A stretch of 64,000 bases of DNA from Schizophyllum amplum. Its lineage: Eukaryota; Basidiomycota; Agaricomycetes; Agaricales; Schizophyllaceae. Below the pieces are notes generated by a model, which had not been told where the DNA came from, ran no database searches, and saw nothing but the letters and a program-made list of their open reading frames with translations. Positions 11,144-22,837 of this stretch are shown piece after piece. The DNA lies in NCBI GenBank assembly GCA_007026445.1, contig VDMD01000001.1, forward strand, positions 3,782,001-3,846,000, written 5' to 3'. The translations under genes were made by a program, and so were the position numbers. Each line of letters opens with the position of its first letter. Within the stretch, counting starts at the first letter, position 1.

Positions 11144-12449
11144 ATGCCTTCCCGCCTCTCTCTCTCGCCACCCAATCTTGGCACCAACCCCCCTTCGCCA
11201 CCTCTACCGTCGCCCAAGCGCAAGCGCTCGACTCCGCCACCGGATGTTTGCGCGCAGGTCAACAAGCGCGTCAAGGGCGACCCTGCGCTGAATGCCGCCG
11301 ACTTCGATATGGCAGGCCATGTTCGCAGTCGGCGCTATGTCCTGCACGACTTTGCGATCGGCACGCGGCATCGTGGCGTCGCCTTCGTCGATAGCGGCGT
11401 GCGCGATATCCTGCGCGCGCACCCGCCTGCGCCAGCGCCATACTATCCTACCGACACCTTCGTCATCCGCAGAGCGGGGGACAAGGGCCTCGGGATGTTT
11501 ACAACCAGTGCACTACGCGTGGGCGCCATCGCACTCATCGAGCACCCGACCGTGATCGCGCCCTTTGTCCTCGGTTTGACAGACACGCCCGCGTGTGACT
11601 TTTACGATGATCTCTTTGGGAGTCTACCCATGCGGCAGTACGAGATGCTCATGGGACTGGCCAACTGCATGCCTCGCACGTCGGTTGGACACGCGGAGGG
11701 CGTCATGGCCACGAACGCTCTCGCCATCGAGCTCGACGTACCCGCAACCGGTTCCAACCAGGAGCTCAGTACTCATCGCGCGATCTTCATGCAGGCAAGC
11801 CGGATCAACCATAGGTGCGTCTGCTTATTTGTGTATGCTACTCGTCGTATTGACCCCCGTCTCCAGCTGTTCGCCCAACGCAAAGTGGGAGTGGGACCGC
11901 AAGACACTATCCCTCACACTGCGCGCCGTGCGCCCCATACGTGCCGGAGAGGAGATCACGATCAACTACGTCGATCCCGCGGTGCCCCGCGCCGAGCGGC
12001 GTGCAAGCCTGCGCACAACCTACCACTTCGACTGCAACTGCGCGGCCTGCGCCCGTGGCGATCCTCGCAGCGACATCGCCCGCACCGAGCTGCGCGCCTT
12101 CGGTAGCGGCCTCCCCGCATTCGATGTCTGGTGCCGCGACGCACGAATGCCGGATATGGTCCTCATCCGCGCCCACGAGCGCGCGTTGGCGCTTATCGAG
12201 ACGGAGGGGCTCGAAGTGCTTGGCTGCCGCGAGCACATTGATGTGATCACGATGTGCTATGGCGCGCTGGCGGACGAGAACATGTTCCGGTATTGGGCGA
12301 ACGAGTCGCGCGAGGAGCGTGCGCAGGATAACATGGGCGACCTCAAGGTCGTGCAGACATGGATCTCCAACCCTCGTGCGTTGCCTGTGTGGGGATGGAG
12401 GCGTGACACCATTCAGGCGCGCAGGCGTTCTTCCCGCTCGCCCAAGTGA
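11144..12449 (+). CDS. SET-domain protein, probable lysine methyltransferase
   Basis: Two exons, 11144-11814 and 11867-12449, joined over a 52-nt intron that falls inside the key motif: RINHSCSPNAKWEWD is rebuilt across the junction. The product is 417 residues. After a Pro/Ser-rich N-terminus, FVIRRAGDKGLGMFTTSALR and AIALIEHP form the start of the SET fold near residue 110. NHSCSPNA is the cofactor-binding knot motif, and IRAGEEITINYVD supplies the Tyr region. A cysteine cluster CNCAACARGD resembles the zinc-binding post-SET part. The arrangement is like the fungal SET proteins with a long variable region in the first half of the domain. These methylate lysines on histones or other proteins using S-adenosylmethionine; the substrate is unknown. 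A TATA box supports this start. The gene lies between mobile DNA and tRNA-Val. Confidence 0.8.
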
Positions 12450-12542
12450 CCTTGCATCGCCTTTGTTTTCTACCTATACTTATTGCCTGCTCCTGTTGTC
12501 TTGCTCTTTACTTATACTTAACGCATGTCTAAATTATCACTT

Positions 12543-12596
12543 CCATGGCCATACTGTAACTCATGAATTCCATGGACCATACTGTAACTCATGAAT
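12543..12596. repeat. Two tandem copies of a ~27-bp unit
   Basis: CCATGG(A)CCATACTGTAACTCATGAAT occurs twice head to tail, the copies differing by a one-base indel. It lies about 60 bp upstream of tRNA-Val. Its function is unknown and it may simply be a slippage or repair duplication. Confidence 0.85.
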
Positions 12597-12654
12597 CGCA
12601 ATCCGACTGTAGGGCGCCAGATTGTGGGCACACAAATACAGTCTGGCTCACCAC

Positions 12655-12728
12655 GGGTCGGTGGCGTAGTTGGTTATCGCATCTGTCTAACACACAGAAG
12701 GTCCTCAGTTCGAACCTGGGCCGACTCA
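12655..12728 (+). tRNA. tRNA-Val (AAC)
   Basis: A 74-nt cloverleaf with no intron. The acceptor strands GGGTCGG and CCGACTC pair, with discriminator A. The D arm is GCGTAGTTGGTTATCGC, the anticodon arm TCTGT-CTAACAC-ACAGA (anticodon AAC), and the T arm CTCAG-TTCGAAC-CTGGG. A TTTT run at 12729-12732 follows at once and would serve as the RNA polymerase III terminator. The sequence resembles yeast tRNA-Val(AAC). Confidence 0.93.
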
Positions 12729-13076
12729 TTTTGCGACGGACTTGTCTTTTTGAAGTCTCTCTTGAGTCTCTCAGAGGGGTGTAGTAGTACCGAGCCGGTA
12801 CCGAGCTTCGCTAGACATCGAGACGCGCTCGCTCGTGAAAGATCATTCGCGGGATAATAGCTAGCCAACAGACGTACGTACAACCTATATACCACTGCCT
12901 ACAACGGTCCGTGTTCCAAGGCAGCAAGAACTGCGAAACTAATAACTGCACTACAATAGATACTGTATGTAACAAACGCCCCATTCTTGTTCACTGTCCG
13001 GATGGTCGTGTCTACATGGCCATAGTCGAGACGCAATGCAATATATGCCACATCATACAACAACACAGAGCATCAC

Positions 13077-15789
13077 TCACGTCCTAGACGGCACCAGCCG
13101 TATGCCCCCACGCGCCGCCAGATCCTCATCCGACGCTGTATCCGAATCACTCGCTTCCGCCGCCGTGCTTCCCCTCCACAGACTCACGCTTTCCTCTCGG
13201 TCATCATCGTCCGCCCCGCGCGGGTACCGCTTCGAGCCCCTCCCCCTCTCATGCGACGCACCTCGCCTCTCGTGCGAGCTTTCCCTATCGCGCTTCCCCT
13301 CCCTAAAATCGTCCTCCAACGTCCAGCTCGGCCGGCTGTGTGCGCTGTCGGTTACGCTCGGGAAGGAGAGCATACTGCCTGTTCGTGGCGGCTCCAGCAG
13401 CTGCTCGCGGCCCTCGAAGCGTTTCAGAACTGTGGCCGGCGCGCTCTTCACCGCGTGCTCATCTGCGAAGGCTCTGGGCACAGGTACAACCATGCTCTGG
13501 ACGCGATCTTCTGAGCCAGACGGTGCACGACCCAGCAGCTCCACTCCGCTATCCGATGGCGGTGGCGGCGGGTACGCGGAATTTGGTGGTACAGGCGTCC
13601 CTACCGCCGCGCGGTGCTCGTGGGTCGCATTGGCGTCGAACGCGCCTGGGAGCGCGCTTGTCGGATGGTACTGGTGCACCACGTCCTCCGCGCCGAACTT
13701 GATCGTCGGCTGGCGATTCTGTAGCTGCGAGCTCGCCGTAGATGCTGTGCGCGACGCCCGTCCATCGGGTGTTCCCGGTACCGGCGCATCCCACAGCTGG
13801 TGGCGCGTCATGGTGCTGAGGGTGCGTCCTGGGGCCTCGTGCGGCGATGCGGGGTCGGAGCGTAGCCATGTTGGCGTACGGTCAATAGGCGCAGCGGCGC
13901 CCGGTGGACGCGAGCGATAGGAGTATTGGCTACTTTGGCTGGCTCTGCGGGCGGTTCGTGCACGAATGACGCTTCCCATTGCGCCGAAGGATCCGCGCAA
14001 GGTGTCTATGCCGGGCTCCTCGAATGCTTCGACATCCTTCTCGTCCATGCCTTCCGTCTGGGAGCGTGCCGCTTGCAGGAGCATAGTTGAGCGGCGATCG
14101 AGTTTCTTGAGGGCGCCGGGGTCCACCTTCGACATTTGTAGGATTGTGATACCGACGCAAATAACCAGGAAACCCATAACCATGGTAATGATCTGGTTTG
14201 CAGGTGCTGAGAGTCCTTTAAACAAGACCTGCGGGCAGAGTAAGCGACGGAGAACGATATCACCGTGATTGACCTACGATTGTTGTGACCATGGAAAAGA
14301 AAGTGACTGGTTTGCGGTCAGCAAAGCGCGCTGATGAGGGTATTCGAAGGCTTACAGATGACATAATACGTCGGGGTAACTTGAGGGGAGTCAGAACCAC
14401 ATCTGCCAGCCTAGAGGACCGCGACTCACCCATGGCTGTAGAAGGGTTAGTCTCGCTTTAGATGTGATAGCACGAGCGGACATACCAGTATTAAACAGTG
14501 CTAGCGCTACATTGAGATAGTAGATTTCCGTGACTGTAAAGAACGATGAGAAATTGGTACGCAGACCATGGCTCGCACTCACGCAATGTGATCACCACGA
14601 AGCCCATTAAAAAGTATATGAACCAGTATTTAAACTGCACGCGTGTCAACCATTGTTACGGTCGCTGGACCAACCATCTCACCTGACTGTCGCCCTGCGC
14701 TGTTGTGACGATGGCGGCACCCAGACCAGTGGTGACGCTGACGCTGATACCGCCAATCATACTGCAGACCATGATGTACCACAGCATGTGCTGTTTTCCG
14801 TATCTGTGACCAGATGCGGTGAGAATATGCACATAAAAGGTTTCTTGTGTGCGTGCCTTGGGGCAAAGTAGACGACGATCACGACCGCTGCGGCGATGAG
14901 GACGCCGGCGTACGCGAGGAAGCCGGGGGCGAGAAATAGCTTTTGGAACTCCTTGATTTGCCCAACGGACGCCTCGGAAGGACCTGCAGAGAGCGCGAGT
15001 TTAGAGCGGACCCGCGTCGCGCGGCTATCATGACGCACCGTTCATGGCGATGATGACGGAGCCCAGCTAAAGCATCCAGTGAGACGAGGAGCGGTGTGAA
15101 GGGGAAGTGCACGCACGATGCATAGTCCGCATCCTAGCCAGCCAAAGAAGCTGAGTTTCTCCTTGAGAAATATGGAGGATAGCATTGCGCAGACGACGAC
15201 CGATAGAGCGCCGAGCGGGGTCTGATGCTAGCGTTTAGGATCGGCGAAGGGGTTAGAAGGGACGAGGGGCGTACGACAACGATGGCTTCAACGAATGCAT
15301 ACGCTGCATAACGATGTCAATACGTGATTGTGGCGATAGAGCAAGTATACGCACCAGCAAAGTTACATAGCTCGCCAAGAATCATCACTGCACCACCTTC
15401 AGCACCACGATCGACACATTCATTCGGAACGTACTGATCATCCCTAACCACCATAATGGCTGTTCCAGGTGAGTATATGCGCGAAGGGGAAAGCGTCAGC
15501 ACGCACCGACTTGAGATACGCTACTCCTTCCCCTGCGGCTTGCCCGGCCTGCGAGCGCAGCAATCCCTTCTTCTTAAACACAAAACTAGAGCCAATGAGA
15601 AGTCCTGAGACCACTGCCAGTATGATCCCGACCACCTGCGATGTGCCGCCCGCATCAGCGACTGCGCAGACGAGGGTATGCGCCGCTGCTGACCTTGAGG
15701 TTGCTGTTCGTTGTGAGGCTCCCGGACGCCGCCGAGGACGCCGAGGCTGATGCTGAGGACGTGGACGTCGCGGACGCGGACGACGACAT
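13077..15789 (-). CDS. NIPA-type magnesium transporter (DUF803 family)
   Basis: Minus-strand gene with several short introns. The N-terminus is a Ser/Ala-rich leader (MSSSASATSTSS). An intron near 15650-15700 then leads into VVGIILAVVSGLLIGSSFVF and KKKGLL, the first membrane segment of the NIPA family. Later exons carry EICNFA-like, AIVVTPLGALSVVV, FLKEKLSFFGWLGCGLCI-VG, LAYAGVLIAAAVVIVVYFAP, MLWYIMVCSMIGGISVSVTT and IITMVMGFLVICVGITILQM, so eight or nine membrane helices are expected. The last 300 residues form a Ser/Arg/Pro-rich cytosolic tail (SQSSQYSYRSRPPG). NIPA proteins carry Mg2+ and related divalent cations in plasma or endosomal membranes; that role is inferred from the family. An in-frame Met at 15915 would add 42 residues of low-complexity leader; I prefer 15789. 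Exact exon borders were not all checked. Confidence 0.8.
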
Positions 15790-16160
15790 GGCCAGAGTCG
15801 TCTTCGTCGTTGATGGCGGTGGGCGAGTGGGTGCAGGTCCGTCGCTCGATTGCCTGTCATCGAACCGGCGGCTGTGCCGGTGCGGGATCTCCGTCGCACG
15901 TGCTTCCGATGGCATGACAACAATAGATCCTTGTTTGTCTTGGTTCGTTTATCTTTGTCCAGACCAGGTCCAGACATACCTAAATTCTGCTCTGCCCTGC
16001 GTATCACGCCTTCCTTTGACGATCTTGGCGTATGCTTCCTCCAACCGCTGGGGCAAGCAACAACTGCTGCGAAAGAAAATCCGGCAAACCATAAGCGCCG
16101 AGGCTTGCGGCCACCCACGGGTAGTATTACCGTCAAAACCAAGTCAGAGAACAGCCACAA

Positions 16161-18681
16161 TTAGGCTCGAACGCTGACAGTGACACTACACAGGGACCAC
16201 AGATATTTAATCCCTGGCTAAGCGACCGAATGATGAACGGCGGACTTCTGTCGGTTGACACAGAATGAGAAAGTATGCGAGCGTGCGCAGGTCAACCTAC
16301 GCTGGGGTCATCCCACGGATGTCAGCGGTTGTCCCGGGGTTCAAAGTCACATGATTCGCGGTCCGAGGCCGGCGATGTGCCGGTAGTGATCCTCGCCTCC
16401 TCCAGCCCTCCCTGGGTCACGTATAGCAGCCAGCTGTGGCCATTGAGGGACCACATACAGTTGTAGGCATGTCATGTATTGATAGTACCTAATACAACTC
16501 ACACCGTCAACGCGTCGAAGACCCCGCTCCTCCAACTGTCGTGCTTCCACTCCTCCTCCACCTCTTCACTCGCTCACCTTCTTTGTGTCCTCCACCTCAC
16601 CTTTCGCGTCCCTGACCAGTGCTGTGTCGCCTCCCACAGAGCCAGCTGCTGGACTTGCCTCAGGCCGCGCTTGTCGCCACTGATAAGATGCGACTCCGTG
16701 CCAACGCCCCGCCGCTCAGACTGCGCGCGTCTCGCCCACCTGACATCTAATCGAAACATCAGTGGAAAGCCTGTAGGACCAAGGAATTGAATAACTCACC
16801 GAAGCACGAAGCAACAGCGCTACAGCTTGCAAAGGCGCTACACGCCGTGTGCACCCTTCGGCGCGCAATCATCGCCCTTGTCCTGCACCATCGCACACAC
16901 CGCGTTCCGGTGCGCGTTGCGCCAGCCCCATTCACATCCTGATCAAAACGTCAATGCGATGGCAACACAGCGAACAAGATGAATGATCACCGGAGTCAAG
17001 CGACGGCGGTGCCATCGTCGTGTGCGCGGCATGCGACTGCACCTCTGTCCTAAAGTGTTCAGTCTTGATGCACTTCTGCGGCCTCCACCTCTATACTCTA
17101 GTGTGGTGTCAGTGCCGGAAAACAGAAGAATCAGAATACTCACTGCACGCCCAGACATGACACTTGCGCACGCCATCGCCGGCGCGACGCCCACATGAGA
17201 GACGACTTTGACGTGCTGGTGAACATTGTAAGTCCTATGGCCCCCAAACACGACGCGAACACGAACTCGAGCTGGTTGCGCCATGAACAAGTGAACACAT
17301 ACCAAGAGCACCGTGTTCTTTGGCGCAGTGCGCTGTTGCACAGCCAGCGATCTGTTTTATTCCGAGCAGTCCTGCAGTTGATTTCTTGACTAACAAGCAA
17401 CTAAGGAGGCGACGGTGAGCATATTGACGGAGTGACTGACCTGCATTTCCAGCGACAGTGAGAGAGGTGAGGAACACCGACATTCTATGTTATTATTAGT
17501 CAATGTGGTGTCATGCGAGCCGACAAGAAAAGTTGCTCACTGAGTCGATGGTTTTATAGGTGATGTCGGGTAAGAACTGCGAACACGTCAACAGTCATTC
17601 CACTACTAGCAAGCTACGTACCGTACATCCTTGACCTCTCGCTCAGTCTTGAGATGCGAATTGAACCTCGCGATGAGGTTCTGGATTGAGCAACACGTGC
17701 TTTCACAGCCCGGCGCGCTCGCTTACGCGCACGTTTCTTGTCCGGGCTGAGCAAGAGTGGATCTTCGCTATATGTGGGCATCTGCGCCAGTGTGCTGGAT
17801 GCCCTATCCGAGGTGATTTCATTGAGCGTCAACCCTTGCACCGGGCCGAGATCTATGCTCACAATGGCGCTGATCGAGTGGCCGTAGGATGATGAGGCCC
17901 CGGCCGCACGGGCGTGGTGGAGTGAGAACGGAAGGTCGACTGAATGGCTGGCTGGCTGGACGTCTGCGTTGGGTGCTGTCGTATTTATTGTGAATCAGGG
18001 AGGTACGGGTGTGGATGCGCTTCGTCTTCAACGTACCCATTAAGTTGCGGGTTGGTCAGCGGCTTTGCGGTATAGCAAAGCTTCTTGATGAGACAAGGAG
18101 CAAGCAGGGAATGTATAAAGGTTCCTGCGGTATCGGTTAGAATCATGCACGCAGTCCAAGAGTTGACACGCATGCACCTGCTACCCTCAACCATCGGGCG
18201 GTCATTGGGCTTAGGTGGATATCCGCACACCTCTAACCCCTCGGACTCCTCCTATAATACATGTTTTAAAAGCCCGCATGCTCACAGCAGAAGAGGACGC
18301 AACTACAATGGTGGGCGCCCACATCATCCTCCGACCCCGAGTCTGAGCAGCGATCTGTGCTCCGCCGCAGCGGGCCAGTACTTGCGAAGAATGTACATCA
18401 GCACATCCCCTCTCGCTACGGGCTGTGGAGAGTTCCGCCGCGGCGCGAGAATGACACTGATGAACCCGCGATATGGGCAGATGGGGGCAAGAGGGAAGAA
18501 CAACATCAAATCAACACAACCAAACACGATCGATTGGCCTTTCGCAGCGGGCCGTTCTCCTCTGGCGCGGAACAGGCGCGGAATCAAACCAGGAGTCTCG
18601 AGTACGCGCTTCACAAATTCAAGCTCCAGCTCTCTAAATAGGTGTTCAAGCTATTCACAACTACAGAATTCCATATATCTA
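16161..18681. other. Unassigned 2.5-kb stretch
   Basis: No frame here resembles a known family. On the minus strand, short frames with plausible GT..AG borders can be chained between about 17940 and 16940. One of them carries a basic run, KKRARKRARRAVKAR (17614-17862), that could be a nuclear signal; others are hydrophobic (ALARVRVRVVFGGH). A 96-residue minus frame at 18324-18614 has a hydrophobic centre. A spliced hypothetical gene is possible, but I cannot close a model with confidence. Confidence 0.35.
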
Positions 18682-20599
18682 TCACTCAAGCAGACTCATG
18701 AGCGCGGCATCGGAATCTCCTTGCTGTGCTCCTTCAGACTGTTCTGTTCGCGCCCTTGCGCTCGCGCCACTCACTTGTCCCCGAGACTGAGTTCCTGAGG
18801 ATCCATACTCTTGCCAGACGGGGGCCCCTTCCGACCAGCCTCGGTTTGCTATCCCCGTGCTTGTACCCGCTACGTCAAAGTGAGGGTGCTGCATTGCTGT
18901 GACATAGCCGTGCTCGTGCGCTTCGTCTGCTGGAGGAGGATCAAACCGCTTGTTATCCATAGCGATGGTCTCCGCCACGTAGCTGAGTATCTTTGGTGAG
19001 CATCTTGCGCGAATCTAAAGACAACATCGAGCTCACTCTTTCCACTTCACACTCGTCAGATCGCGCCCGCGCGACTTGGTCTCTCTGGCAAACCACGCAT
19101 CGACCAGGCTCCAGAAATCTTGACCATTGGGGATGCGACCACCGCGCTTCCTGCTGCTTCCAGCTTTCCTTGTGCCATCTGCCGTGCGCTTGGCGGGTCG
19201 GTCTGTTGATGCTCGAGGTAAGTGGAACGGCCGTACATGTGTGTTAAGTGTATGACCAAGCTCACCATCGTCTCTCTCAGTATCTTCAACGGACTCATCA
19301 GATTCAACCTCTGGTACGCAAGCGGCCTCCGGGTTCTCAAGGACAAAGCGGCGCTACATTCTTTCGGTGAGTCAAGATGCATGATGTACGCCGTTGGAAC
19401 ATAGACTGACGAGTACAGCATTGCGAATTGTTATCATCGCCGGCACATCGCGTCCGAGGCCTCCCATCATGAACCGCTGAGACAGGCGCGCCGACAGAGC
19501 AGTCAGTGTCAGCTCGTCGGGGGCGTAACTGAATTTGACGAGCTGCAAGAGATGGGTGAGTCGCCGGAATCATGCTTGCATATAGAAGACTCACGTCCTC
19601 GCGATAGTTGTTGCGCACGCTTGACGAGGTGCGTCTGACCAGGGTTGCAAGGGCCTTCTCACGATCAGCGTGGCCGATGATATTGGTGAGTTCGTGCTTT
19701 TCCTTCTCCTTGTGTAAGCGTTGCTGGTTGATCTATATGAGTAACGGCAAGGATATATGGGTGATGAGCGTACCAGGGCATCAACATGAGAATCTTTGAA
19801 GTTGGTACGTGTTGCCTTGTACATCTCGTCTGCGCATACAGCCCGAATATTTACCTGTGTTAGATCAACACCTCATCCGATCACAGTTGACTGTGTGCTC
19901 ACCCGTTGACCCTTTCCGAAAGTGAAGTTGTCTCGCAAACGGACCTTCAGGTCGCTCATGACCCCCAGTACATCTCCAGCCGTGAGAGCACCCTCCTTCT
20001 CCTGCCAGACTTGGTGCTCACGGCGTCGACCAGATGCCGCCTCTTGATATGTTGCTGCCATCCCCAAGATCCGCGTGGATAGGTCCGCTCTGCTTAGAGG
20101 TACGTCGCCAGAGGCGCCTAACTGCGTAATTGGAATCAACATTGGTCTAGCAAGACCGAGACGAGTGGCTAACCTTTGCCATCAGGTGCAGATTGTCGAC
20201 TTGTTCCTTCTCAAGCCTCAGGCGCTTGCCGATATTGTCAATGAAAATGGCGGGGACGACTACTGCAACGGAAGGCGGAGGTGTGGTTGGTGCCGACGCC
20301 GTGCTGCCCAACATGCGTGGCTCGATCTGCATAGGCGGGACTGGTGTTTCCTCATGTGGTTGGGGATCTGGTGAGTTCTCTTCCTCGTGTAGTGGTGGCG
20401 GTGGCGGTGGTGGTTGTGGTGGTCGTGCCATAGAGAAGTGCAAGGATGAGCTGTTTGTATACGGAGAGGGCGAGGGCGAGGATGTTGAGCTCCATGAGGA
20501 GGGGCCGAGCATTCGCGAGGAGGGGAACGGAAATGGGTGCGCGGCGGGGCTTCCGGGCGTAATGGGTGCATTGCCATAGAAGAACTGCTCGTTGTTCAT
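18682..20599 (-). CDS. Orphan spliced gene, Pro-rich N-terminus
   Basis: First exon 20599 to about 20170 starts MNNEQFFYGNAPITPGSP, contains a proline block (PPQPPPPPPPLHEEEN) and ends DNLHLMAK. Following exons read ADLSTRILGMAATYQEAAS, VRLRDNFTFGKGQR, AVCADEMYKATRTNFKDSH, LVRRTSSSVRNNYRED, LVKFSYAPDELTLTALSARL, FMMGGLGRDVPAMITIRNA and SLVDAWFARETKSRGRDLTS. The gene closes with a polar tail and a stop at 18682. The frames join over introns near 50 nt, so the gene is probably real. No known domain is visible. The centre looks like a compact helical domain with conserved-looking aromatic and glycine positions. It lies head to head with the orphan gene at 20871, about 270 bp between starts. Families like this are multicopy and uncharacterised in mushroom-forming fungi; that is recollection, not a search result. 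Confidence 0.55.
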
Positions 20600-20813
20600 C
20601 CTGGGCGATTGTGACGGTGAGCAAGGAAGGCGAGGGTTGGAGAGGACGAGACAGGAGGCGATCGACGCGATCTGTGCCGCAAGCTTGCCGCGGACCTCTT
20701 GCTTTTATACCCGCCTGCACGTGTTGTGACTGCCAACTTTGTTGACTGCTCTCAACAGACTTTTTATCAACAAAACGCGTCGTCGTTCCATGTCTCGTGA
20801 TACGCGTTCATGG

Positions 20814-20822
20814 CGTATATAA
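20814..20822 (+). promoter_or_regulatory. TATA box in a divergent promoter
   Basis: CGTATATAAG lies about 50 bp before the ATG at 20871. A weaker TTTTATAC at 20702-20709 faces the other way, read as GTATAAAA on the minus strand, for the gene starting at 20599. The two orphan genes appear to share one divergent promoter of roughly 270 bp. Confidence 0.5.
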
Positions 20823-20870
20823 GCAGGCTGTCCACGCGTCTTCGACTCATCTCACCACTCGAGTTGAGAC

Positions 20871-21671
20871 ATGTCCCTCTCACAGGCTACTATGAGCTCC
20901 AATGGTATGGACAGCTGGTGAGTGAAGCATGGTCGCGTCAGGGTTATGGATTACGGGCTCACTGTCAGACAGGCGCGAGACTCCTTCACCGACTCCTTCA
21001 CCGGTGCGCTCTCTCCGCGAGCGTGTTTATCAATGGCTTCCCGATGATCATCCCAGCCAGAAAGGTGTGTTGCAGTCTTGCCATGCATGCACATCATCTC
21101 TGACACTCTAACATCGCAGTCATGCTGCACCTTGAGACTTACGGCGCTCAGGAAATGGCCCATCTCCTGCCTTCCAGCGTGTTGGATGGTCCCAGCCCCA
21201 ATATCAACCACATCACCACCGCCGACGCCGACGCCGCCACCCCCACCACCGGTGATGACGAGGACGATGTTGAGGGGTTGCGATCGAGCATGATTTGGTT
21301 GAGCTTGAAGAGGAGGATCAGTTGGCATGTGCGTGTACACTCAGCCCCTCGTATTACGATGTACTGAGTCTATCGCCTCAGGTTCGACATCCTCCCTCCC
21401 TCCGACTTGGCTCGCGCAGCGCATGGCTGACCTGGCGGTTCCGAGGCTGTCCGTCGAGCAGTTCCTCCAGCAACAAGAGGCTCTGGCCAGCAAGTTCCAC
21501 CATGATCTCATTGAGGAGAAGGACAACCTTGTAAGAGAACTCTCCGAGGCATGGGGAGAGGCCAGGGAATTGCAGGATCGCCTTGACCAGCAGATCAAAA
21601 GAAATCGAAGACTGCTGAAAATTCTCGTTCGCCTCTGCCACGTTGACCTTCGCAGAAATTCCCGTAAATAG
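20871..21671 (+). CDS. Orphan spliced gene with C-terminal coiled coil
   Basis: The start MSLSQATMSSNGMDSW follows a TATA box. Splicing gives RETPSPTPSPVRSLRERVYQ, WLPDDHPSQK, then VMLHLETYGAQEMAHLLP. The last exon reads TSSLPPTWLAQRMADLAVPR and then a clear coiled coil (SVEQFLQQQEALASKFHHDL, LVRELSEAWGEARELQDRLD, QQIKRNRRLLKIL) before the stop at 21671. Between about 21230 and 21350 the frames do not join cleanly by eye: DDEDDVEG and LVELEEEDQLAC are in different frames, so a small intron or a frameshift lies there. No domain is recognised. The pairing with the divergent orphan gene suggests shared expression. Confidence 0.45.
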
Positions 21672-22837
21672 ACGAACTGTACTCTGTTATATGATCTAGT
21701 TCTAAGTCCCTCTTATTACCATCTATCGGGCCTACAGACACATCAAAAGCCTTTGCGCGCCACTGGTCACAAATGTGACTTTTGTCACCGCTGAGGATTG
21801 AACCGCTGAATGTGTTAGGATAGGTTTGGCAGCTTCTAACTCGCTTGGAATGACTGTGGCCTTGCACTTGAGATACTGTTAAGTTCTGGACACCCAATTC
21901 TCGCTCCATGGCTGCAAAATCCGCGTGAGTGACTTCGATCACATGACCTGTGCTGCTCAACTCCAGGAATTGCTTACGTGATGTTCCCAGAGTTCGAGCG
22001 TCCGATCAAATGTCCTGAACTCAATTGTTTCCCTTCTCCTTCCTGACCCTCGAGCACCCTCTCCGTGCCCTCACCGCTCAAACGCGGCAGCATCGAAGAA
22101 CCATGTCGCAACGCGGCAGCATCGAAGAACCATGTCGCAATCACCCTCTCTGCTTAACACGAGTGGGCAGCACATGTTCCATGCGTTCTGCATGTACGCG
22201 TTAGCGCGGCTGCGCAAAGAGCGCCCCAGCGCGTTGGGGTGGTGCTGAGCTACGATCAGTGTCGGCCATCTTCATCTGCAACCCGGGTGCACGCGCCGGG
22301 GGGTGTTATGTCTGCTACAATAGCTTCCACCAAATACGTTCTCGCATCCTCATGTTCTGTATGCATGCTGAACAACACTTTACAGGCCTTGGATGCATGA
22401 AGATCATGGGCCCTCCCTTCCCCTACCTCAAACTCACCACACGGCCAACTCTTCGTCTCTTTCCCCCTTTGCCGCGCCATGCCACACTGCTGCCGTCAAC
22501 CGCCTCCGCCGATAGATCCATCGTGACCAAGTGCGTCCCTCTTCCCCATCCGGTATATACTTGTGGCTCACTAAGTCGCAGCTATGGCTGGCACCGGTAT
22601 AGTGCACTGGGCCTGCTTGCCCCAATGCGGCATCACGAGCGCGGCGGCGAGGCGAGATGCGCCATTCAGCGGTAGGCTGCAGAAGATTGCAGCTCGGGAA
22701 CATGTGGTAGTGGGGTGGTGCTTGCATGACCCTTGCATGCAGCACAGGAGGAGGTAGCGCGGGTTGGCATTCATACATATTTACGACTAATACCGCAGGC
22801 CCCTGGGCTGCAGCAATATATCATTCTGTCCTCCCCC
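21672..22837. other. Intergenic, no gene seen
   Basis: Only short non-splicing frames are present. The one structured item is the 29-bp tandem duplication at 22081-22138, listed separately. Confidence 0.5.
22081..22138. repeat. Perfect 29-bp tandem duplication
   Basis: The unit starting AACGCGGCAGCATCGAAGAA occurs twice with no mismatch, followed by the first two bases of a third copy. It is intergenic and probably a recent local duplication. Confidence 0.95.
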
